Below are positions 40,911 through 41,159 of a stretch of DNA of 41,159 bases, in pieces (the stretch's first letter is position 1; the number at the start of each line of letters is the position of its first letter). The notes beneath the pieces are model-generated. The model saw nothing but the letters and a program-made list of their open reading frames with translations. It did not search any database and was not told the origin of the DNA. The stretch is from the NCBI RefSeq assembly GCF_014698755.1, contig NZ_JACJTO010000040.1, forward strand, positions 1-41,159, read 5' to 3'. The stretch comes from Aphanizomenon flos-aquae FACHB-1287 (lineage in GTDB: Bacteria; Cyanobacteriota; Cyanobacteriia; Cyanobacteriales; Nostocaceae). Made by a program: the position numbers and the translations under genes.

Positions 40911-41159
40911 AGTTTTTTTAAGTTTGTTTTGCTAGGTTTATCCAGTTTTCAATTCCTTTTTTTGTCGGTGTTCCTAAGTTATTAAATGTCCAAATATCCC
41001 GTTTATGTTGTTGTCCATAACTAATGTGAATTGGTTGATAGTTACTCAGAAGTGTTGAATGTTAAGAAAAGCCTGATAAAAATAGCCAAAAATATGTTAA
41101 ATTTTGGGCGAAGGATTAAAATATTTTGATTAACCATGATCATAAACTCATTTCCCAAG
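40911..41159. other. Right-edge region
   Basis: Only the fragment at 40918-41061 is seen. No start of another gene is recognised before the window ends. Confidence 0.4.
40918..41061 (-). pseudogene. C-terminal fragment of an unknown gene
   Basis: An open frame with no start codon, bounded upstream by a stop at 41062-41064. It ends GQQHKRDIWTFNNLGTPTKK then GIENWINLAKQT, which reads like real protein. No family is recognised. It may be the tail of a gene truncated by deletion, beside the phosphorothioation-associated gene. Confidence 0.3.

Overview
The window comes from a filamentous, most likely heterocyst-forming (Nostocales-type) cyanobacterium. The evidence is a complete psbB-psbT photosystem II pair, a cyanobacterial-type ribosomal protein S1, scattered HIP1 octamers (GCGATCGC), heptamer STRR repeats (TTCCCTA type), and AT-rich intergenic DNA with short palindromic repeats. 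No rRNA, tRNA or CRISPR array was seen.

Layout. (1) 1-4.4 kb: a decayed Ser/Thr kinase remnant, an NAD-dependent epimerase-like protein, then a minus-strand pair of a PrpF-type isomerase and an APC amino acid permease, with a small tandem duplication at their junction. (2) 4.6-9.2 kb: a miniature IS200/IS605-like element, psbB, psbT, rps1 and a HAD hydrolase with a substituted catalytic motif. (3) 9.6-11.0 kb: three tandem cassettes, each with its own promoter and a conserved palindrome, encoding 52-56 aa relatives of the ssl1498 light-harvesting-like family. (4) 11.1-13.2 kb: pgsA and glcD on the minus strand. (5) 13.7-28.1 kb: a minus-strand run of eleven genes that reads as an uncharacterised sulfated natural-product cluster: acyl-AMP ligase, acyl carrier protein, HemN-like radical SAM enzyme, three different sulfotransferases, chorismate lyase, ThDP-dependent carboligase-like enzyme, a reductase-condensation-carrier protein, APS kinase and a flippase. 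(6) 28.5-33.8 kb: a divergent arm with a cytoplasmic-type sulfatase, three secreted H-type lectin-like proteins, a second miniature IS605-like element and a class III aminotransferase. (7) 34.1-41.2 kb: housekeeping and conserved genes (pyrD, an unknown membrane protein, mreD, ribD, a small hypothetical) and a DNA-phosphorothioation-associated methyltransferase-like protein with an internal repeat.

How the cluster may work (inference). Chorismate lyase would supply 4-hydroxybenzoate. The ligase could load it, or another acid, onto the free-standing carrier. The ThDP and radical SAM enzymes would modify the chain. The condensation domain would form an amide or ester. The thioester reductase plus the aminotransferase could make an aldehyde and then an amine. 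CysC makes PAPS for the sulfotransferases, the flippase exports, and the sulfatase could remove sulfate or process sulfated material. A relic of a second carrier domain next to cysC shows that the cluster was once arranged differently. I do not recognise it as a described cluster, but this cannot be proved without a search.
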